NCBI RefSeq assembly: GCF_023921125.1
Contig: NZ_CP099466.1
Location: forward strand, 1,426,001-1,490,000
Origin: Arthrobacter caoxuetaonis
GTDB lineage: Bacteria > Actinomycetota > Actinomycetes > Actinomycetales > Micrococcaceae
Length of the DNA: 64,000 nucleotides
Direction: 5' to 3'
In this document: positions 60,513-64,000 of the stretch, piece by piece
Layout of the letters: the number at the start of each line of letters is the position of its first letter
Numbering within the stretch: position 1 is the first letter of the stretch
Notes under the pieces: model-generated
Database searches by the model: none
What the model saw: only the letters and a program-made list of their open reading frames with translations
What the model was told of the DNA's origin: nothing
Position numbers and translations under genes: made by a program

Positions 60513-62050
60513 GCGATGCCTACACCGACACCCCGCGGCTGGCGTCCCTGACCACGTGGGACTCGGACTGGCGCGGCCTGCGGGTCGTCGTCACCGGAAT
60601 CGGACTGTCCGGGTTTTCCGCTGCCGATACCCTCATCGAACTCGGTGCCCGGGTAGTAGTGGTGGACGGCCAGGATTCGGAAGAGACCCGCGCCAAGGCC
60701 GACACCCTGAGAATCGTCGGGGCCGCCTCCGTCCTCCTGGGAGCCGATGCTGCTGCCGCGCTGCCCCTGGTTGACGGCGAGCAGCCCGAACTCGTGGTGA
60801 CTTCACCGGGCTTCAGCCCGGAGCATCCGGTCCTGGCGCAGGCCGCGGCTGCGGGCATCCCCGTCTGGGGTGACGTCGAACTGGCCTGGCGGGTCCGGAT
60901 CCGCGAAGGCAGGCCCACCGCACCCTGGCTGGCGATCACCGGGACCAACGGGAAAACGACCACGGTGTCGATGACCGAAAGCATGCTCCTGGCTGCCGGT
61001 CTCCGCGCAGTTGCCGCCGGCAACGTCGGGACCCCGATCCTGGATGCGATCCGTGATCCGCAGGGCTGGGACGTCATCGCCGTCGAACTCTCCAGCTTCC
61101 AGCTGCACTGGACCCACACAATGTCACCCCTTGCCAGCGTGTGCCTGAACATCGCCGAGGACCATGTGGACTGGCACGGCGGCTACGACGGGTATCGGGC
61201 TGCCAAGGCCAAAGTCTACGAAAACACGCAGGTAGCCTGCATCTACAACGCCGAACAGGCCGAGACCGAACACATGGTCGAGGAAGCGGACGTGGTGGAA
61301 GGCTGCCGGGCCATTGGCTTCACCACCGGCATGCCGGCCATCAGCATGCTCGGCATCGTGGAAGGCCTGCTCGTGGACCGCGCCTTCATTGAACAGCGCC
61401 GCGACTCCGCTGCAGAGCTGGCCTCCCTTGATGACCTGGGTGACCGCGCACCGCGGCATCTGGCCGCCAACGCCCTCGCGGCAGCGGCACTGGTGCGCGC
61501 ATTCGGCGTGGAGCCCGTCGCAGTGCGGGACGGTCTGCGCAACTATGCTCCGGGCGGCCACCGGATCGAACCCGTAGCCAAGCTGAACGACATCCTCTGG
61601 GTCAACGATTCCAAGGCGACCAATCCGCACGCGGCAGCGGCTTCGCTGGCTGCCTTTCCGTCCGTGGTCTGGATCGCAGGCGGGCTGTCCAAGGGCGTCA
61701 CTTATGACGATCTGGTGCAGGCCCACGCCCCGCGCCTGCGCGCCGTCGTGCTGATCGGAACCGATTCCAGCGAGCTGCGCGGCGCATTGACCCGACACGC
61801 CCCGGATGTCCCGGTAATCGAGGCAGCGGCGGCGGACACTGGAGGGGAAATCCCGTCCACGGGCGAAGCGGTCATGGTGCAAGCCGTCACGGCTGCTGCT
61901 GCTGCGGCGGAGCCCGGGGACACGGTCCTGATGGCGCCGGCGTCGGCGTCAATGGACCAGTTCCGCTCCTACGCCCACCGGGGCGAGGCATTTATTGAAG
62001 CTGTCCGCGGATACGTGGAAGGGCAGGCGCAGACCACCGAGGAGCCGTAG
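60509..62050 (+). CDS. murD: UDP-MurNAc-L-alanine:D-glutamate ligase MurD
   Basis: A 513-residue ligase adding D-Glu to UDP-MurNAc-L-Ala. [20 protein letters not shown] (residues about 30-49) forms the UDP-binding Rossmann part. [20 protein letters not shown] (about 142-161) is the ATP loop. [20 protein letters not shown] and [20 protein letters not shown] near 364-383 follow. ATG 60509 overlaps the mraY stop (ATGA). ftsW starts directly at the base after the stop. Confidence 0.95.
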   Translation: MSDAYTDTPRLASLTTWDSDWRGLRVVVTGIGLSGFSAADTLIELGARVVVVDGQDSEETRAKADTLRIVGAASVLLGADAAAALPLVDGEQPELVVTSPGFSPEHPVLAQAAAAGIPVWGDVELAWRVRIREGRPTAPWLAITGTNGKTTTVSMTESMLLAAGLRAVAAGNVGTPILDAIRDPQGWDVIAVELSSFQLHWTHTMSPLASVCLNIAEDHVDWHGGYDGYRAAKAKVYENTQVACIYNAEQAETEHMVEEADVVEGCRAIGFTTGMPAISMLGIVEGLLVDRAFIEQRRDSAAELASLDDLGDRAPRHLAANALAAAALVRAFGVEPVAVRDGLRNYAPGGHRIEPVAKLNDILWVNDSKATNPHAAAASLAAFPSVVWIAGGLSKGVTYDDLVQAHAPRLRAVVLIGTDSSELRGALTRHAPDVPVIEAAAADTGGEIPSTGEAVMVQAVTAAAAAAEPGDTVLMAPASASMDQFRSYAHRGEAFIEAVRGYVEGQAQTTEEP

Positions 62051-63403
62051 ATGGTGACCACGCCCACGGGCAAGGCGCGAAAGCCGGCAGCGCGGAAGCG
62101 TCCGGCAGGAGCAGGCGCCCAGAGAACCCCGGCCAGGACACCTGGAGCGCGCACCGGGGGGCAGGCGGCACCGAACGCGGTGCCTGCGCGGCAGAAGCCA
62201 GGGAAGTCCTCCCCGGGCGGCCTGAAGCTGCGGGAGCGCTGGGAAGCCTTCATGGTCCTGCTGGAGGGCAGCGGTTCCCAGGCGACCGGATCCAGCTACT
62301 ACATGATCCTCGGTTCGACCCTGGGACTCACCGTCATTGGACTCATGATGGTCCTCTCCGCCTCTTCCGTCGAAGCCATAGCGAATGCGGCAGGGTCCGG
62401 AGCGAACGTCGCAAACACCTTCGACCTGTTCGTCAAGCAGCTGGGCTTCGCAGCCCTCGGTGTCTTCGCCATGGTCCTGTTCTCAAAGTTCGGACCGCGT
62501 TTTTACCGCGTCATGGCATGGCCGGCGCTCATCCTGGCAGTTTTCCTGCTGGTGCTGGTGCTGGTCATCGGCGAGGAAGTGAACGGCAACAAGAACTGGC
62601 TGACGTTCGGTCCGGTGACCGGACAGCCCTCGGAAGCCGCCAAGCTGGCCATGGCCATGTGGCTGGCGATGGTTCTTGCCCGCAAGAAGGGCCTGATTGC
62701 CAAGCCCATCCATGCGCTGGTCCCGGCAGTGCCCGGAGCCGGAATCCTGATCGGACTGGTCTTGCTGGGGCATGACCTCGGTACCGTGATCATCATGGGC
62801 CTGATCATGCTGGCGGCCCTTTTCTTTGCGGGCGTCCGCCTGAAGATCCTGTTCCTGCTCGGAGCCGCCGCCGGCGTGCTGGCAGCCGTAATGTCCGCGT
62901 TCAGCGGCAACCGCACCAGCCGCATCAGCGCCTGGCTGCAGCTGGACTGCTCCGGCGGGCTCTGCGACCAGGCCAACGCCGGAATGTATGCACTGGCTTC
63001 CGGCGGGTGGCTGGGGCTGGGGATCGGCCAGAGCCGGCAGAAATGGAACTGGATTCCCGAGGCGCACAACGACTTCATTTTCGCCATCATCGGCGAGGAG
63101 TTCGGGCTGCTCGGCACGCTGGTGGTGCTCGTTCTTTTCGGTATCCTTGCAGTGGCCACGGTGCGCGTCACCATGCGCCATACCCAGCCGTTCATCCGAA
63201 TAGTCTGCGGCTGCATCCTGGTGTGGATCATTGGCCAGGCTGCCGTAAACATCGCCATGGTCACCGGCCTGCTTCCGGTGATCGGTGTGCCGCTGCCCTT
63301 CATTTCCTACGGCGGATCCTCGCTGACGTTCACCCTGGCCGCCGTCGGCGTCCTCTTGTCCTTTGCCCGCACCATCCCTGAAAGGGAACCCGCAGCTACA
63401 TGA
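62051..63403 (+). CDS. ftsW: Septal peptidoglycan glycosyltransferase FtsW
   Basis: A 450-residue SEDS protein polymerising lipid II at the septum with FtsI. A basic, Ala/Pro-rich cytoplasmic extension of about 70 residues precedes ten membrane helices. [20 protein letters not shown] (residues about 186-205) and the FtsW/RodA/SpoVE mark with [20 protein letters not shown] near 410-429 are clear. The loop [20 protein letters not shown] near 337-356 is also diagnostic. FtsW is chosen over RodA by its place between murD and murG. Confidence 0.95.
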   Translation: MVTTPTGKARKPAARKRPAGAGAQRTPARTPGARTGGQAAPNAVPARQKPGKSSPGGLKLRERWEAFMVLLEGSGSQATGSSYYMILGSTLGLTVIGLMMVLSASSVEAIANAAGSGANVANTFDLFVKQLGFAALGVFAMVLFSKFGPRFYRVMAWPALILAVFLLVLVLVIGEEVNGNKNWLTFGPVTGQPSEAAKLAMAMWLAMVLARKKGLIAKPIHALVPAVPGAGILIGLVLLGHDLGTVIIMGLIMLAALFFAGVRLKILFLLGAAAGVLAAVMSAFSGNRTSRISAWLQLDCSGGLCDQANAGMYALASGGWLGLGIGQSRQKWNWIPEAHNDFIFAIIGEEFGLLGTLVVLVLFGILAVATVRVTMRHTQPFIRIVCGCILVWIIGQAAVNIAMVTGLLPVIGVPLPFISYGGSSLTFTLAAVGVLLSFARTIPEREPAAT

Positions 63404-64000
63404 CGCAGTCCCCACTTTCCGCAGTCCTCGCCGGAGGCGGCACGGCCGGGCACATCAGCCCGCTGCTGGCGATCGCCGACGCCGTTCGACGCGAGCGTCC
63501 CGATGCCCGCATCAAAGTCGTGGGAACCTCCGCCGGCATGGAAACACGCCTGGTTCCGGCTGCCGGCTATGATCTCGCGGTGATCGACCGGGTACCCATG
63601 CCGCGCAGGCCCAGCGGTGACCTTGCGAGGCTTCCGGCACGGCTGGCACGCGCCGTACGGCAGGCGGGCGACATCCTGGACGAGGCGGGGGCCGACGTCG
63701 TTGTGGGCGTTGGCGGATACGTCTCCACGCCGGTGTACCTCGCCGCCCGGAAACGCAAGGTGCCGATCGTTGTGCATGAAGCGAACGCACGGCCCGGCCT
63801 GGCGAACCGTGTCGGCGCCCGGAATGCCGCAGTAGTGGGCGTTGCCTTCGAAGAGACCAAGCTCCCCGGAGCCCGCTGGGTCGGCATGCCGATGCGCCGG
63901 GAAATCTCCCAGCTGGACCGCGCGGCATCCCGGTCCTCCGCCCGTGCGGCCCTGGGCCTGGAACAGGACCTGCCAACCCTCGTCGTTACGGGAGGCTCTT
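63400..64000 (+). CDS. murG: MurG N-acetylglucosaminyltransferase (3' truncated by window)
   Basis: The first 200 residues of MurG, the peripheral membrane enzyme adding GlcNAc to lipid I to give lipid [22 protein letters not shown] (residues 8-27) is the first G loop. [20 protein letters not shown] near 101-120 and [20 protein letters not shown] near 124-143 are conserved acceptor-site blocks. The ATG overlaps the ftsW stop (ATGA). The window ends in the linker to the UDP-GlcNAc domain (VVTGGS), whose typical length would add about 170 residues. Confidence 0.95.
   Translation, partial: MTQSPLSAVLAGGGTAGHISPLLAIADAVRRERPDARIKVVGTSAGMETRLVPAAGYDLAVIDRVPMPRRPSGDLARLPARLARAVRQAGDILDEAGADVVVGVGGYVSTPVYLAARKRKVPIVVHEANARPGLANRVGARNAAVVGVAFEETKLPGARWVGMPMRREISQLDRAASRSSARAALGLEQDLPTLVVTGGS

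Overview
The window is a high-G+C actinobacterial chromosome segment, most likely from Arthrobacter or a close relative in the Micrococcaceae. The case rests on a mycothione reductase, a GarA-type FHA protein beside FtsR- and Rv1830-type MerR regulators, a PASTA kinase next to an Rv2175c homologue, class II DAHP synthase, a full actinobacterial mra/dcw division cluster, and many GTG or leaderless starts. MurE has DDPH in place of the meso-diaminopimelate motif DNPR, which fits the L-lysine peptidoglycan of Arthrobacter. This is inference from gene content; no 16S gene is present.

Layout. 1-2.0 kb: 3' end of a dctA transporter, a decayed stretch, and a VOC protein. 2.1-9.2 kb: a co-directional housekeeping run, parA-like / scpA / scpB / rluB / tyrA / cmk / der, followed by tRNA-Pro(GGG). 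9.4-28.5 kb: an accessory zone of short mixed-strand units. It holds SDRs, flavin monooxygenases, MarR, MerR and TetR regulators with clear operators, a multicopper oxidase, a NarL-type two-component system and an ABC exporter. It also holds two decayed genes, glutaminase and an RBBP9-like hydrolase.

28.6-31.2 kb: the garA-ftsR-bifunctional nuclease-merR cluster. 31.3-46.3 kb: an orphan ParA, pyruvate carboxylase, mycothione reductase, acyl-CoA synthetase, glucokinase, esterase, acyltransferase, DAHP synthase and a four-PASTA Ser/Thr kinase. 46.4-51.9 kb: a LysM lytic transglycosylase, Rv2175c-like protein, polyprenyl diphosphate synthase, lipoprotein, DNA polymerase IV and a DUF3040 protein. 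52.1-64.0 kb: mraZ, rsmH, ftsL, ftsI, murE, murF, mraY, murD, ftsW and murG (cut by the window end), driven by a promoter carrying three MraZ boxes at exact 10-bp spacing.

The most interesting part is 10.3-15.3 kb. The same MerR-type promoter (TTGACC, 19-bp spacer, internal dyad CCCTGTTC/GAACAGGG) occurs three times around one MerR regulator gene. Two copies are divergent, between an unknown two-segment membrane protein and a small multidrug export protein. The third fires into a gap with no convincing gene but with a strong hairpin. This looks like a compact, possibly undescribed MerR regulon with an efflux-type output. Other strong signals are a 45-bp near-perfect palindrome holding two divergent promoters between marR and a GNAT gene, tandem TetR operators at a leaderless tetR, and a PASTA kinase at the position where mycobacteria carry PknL.
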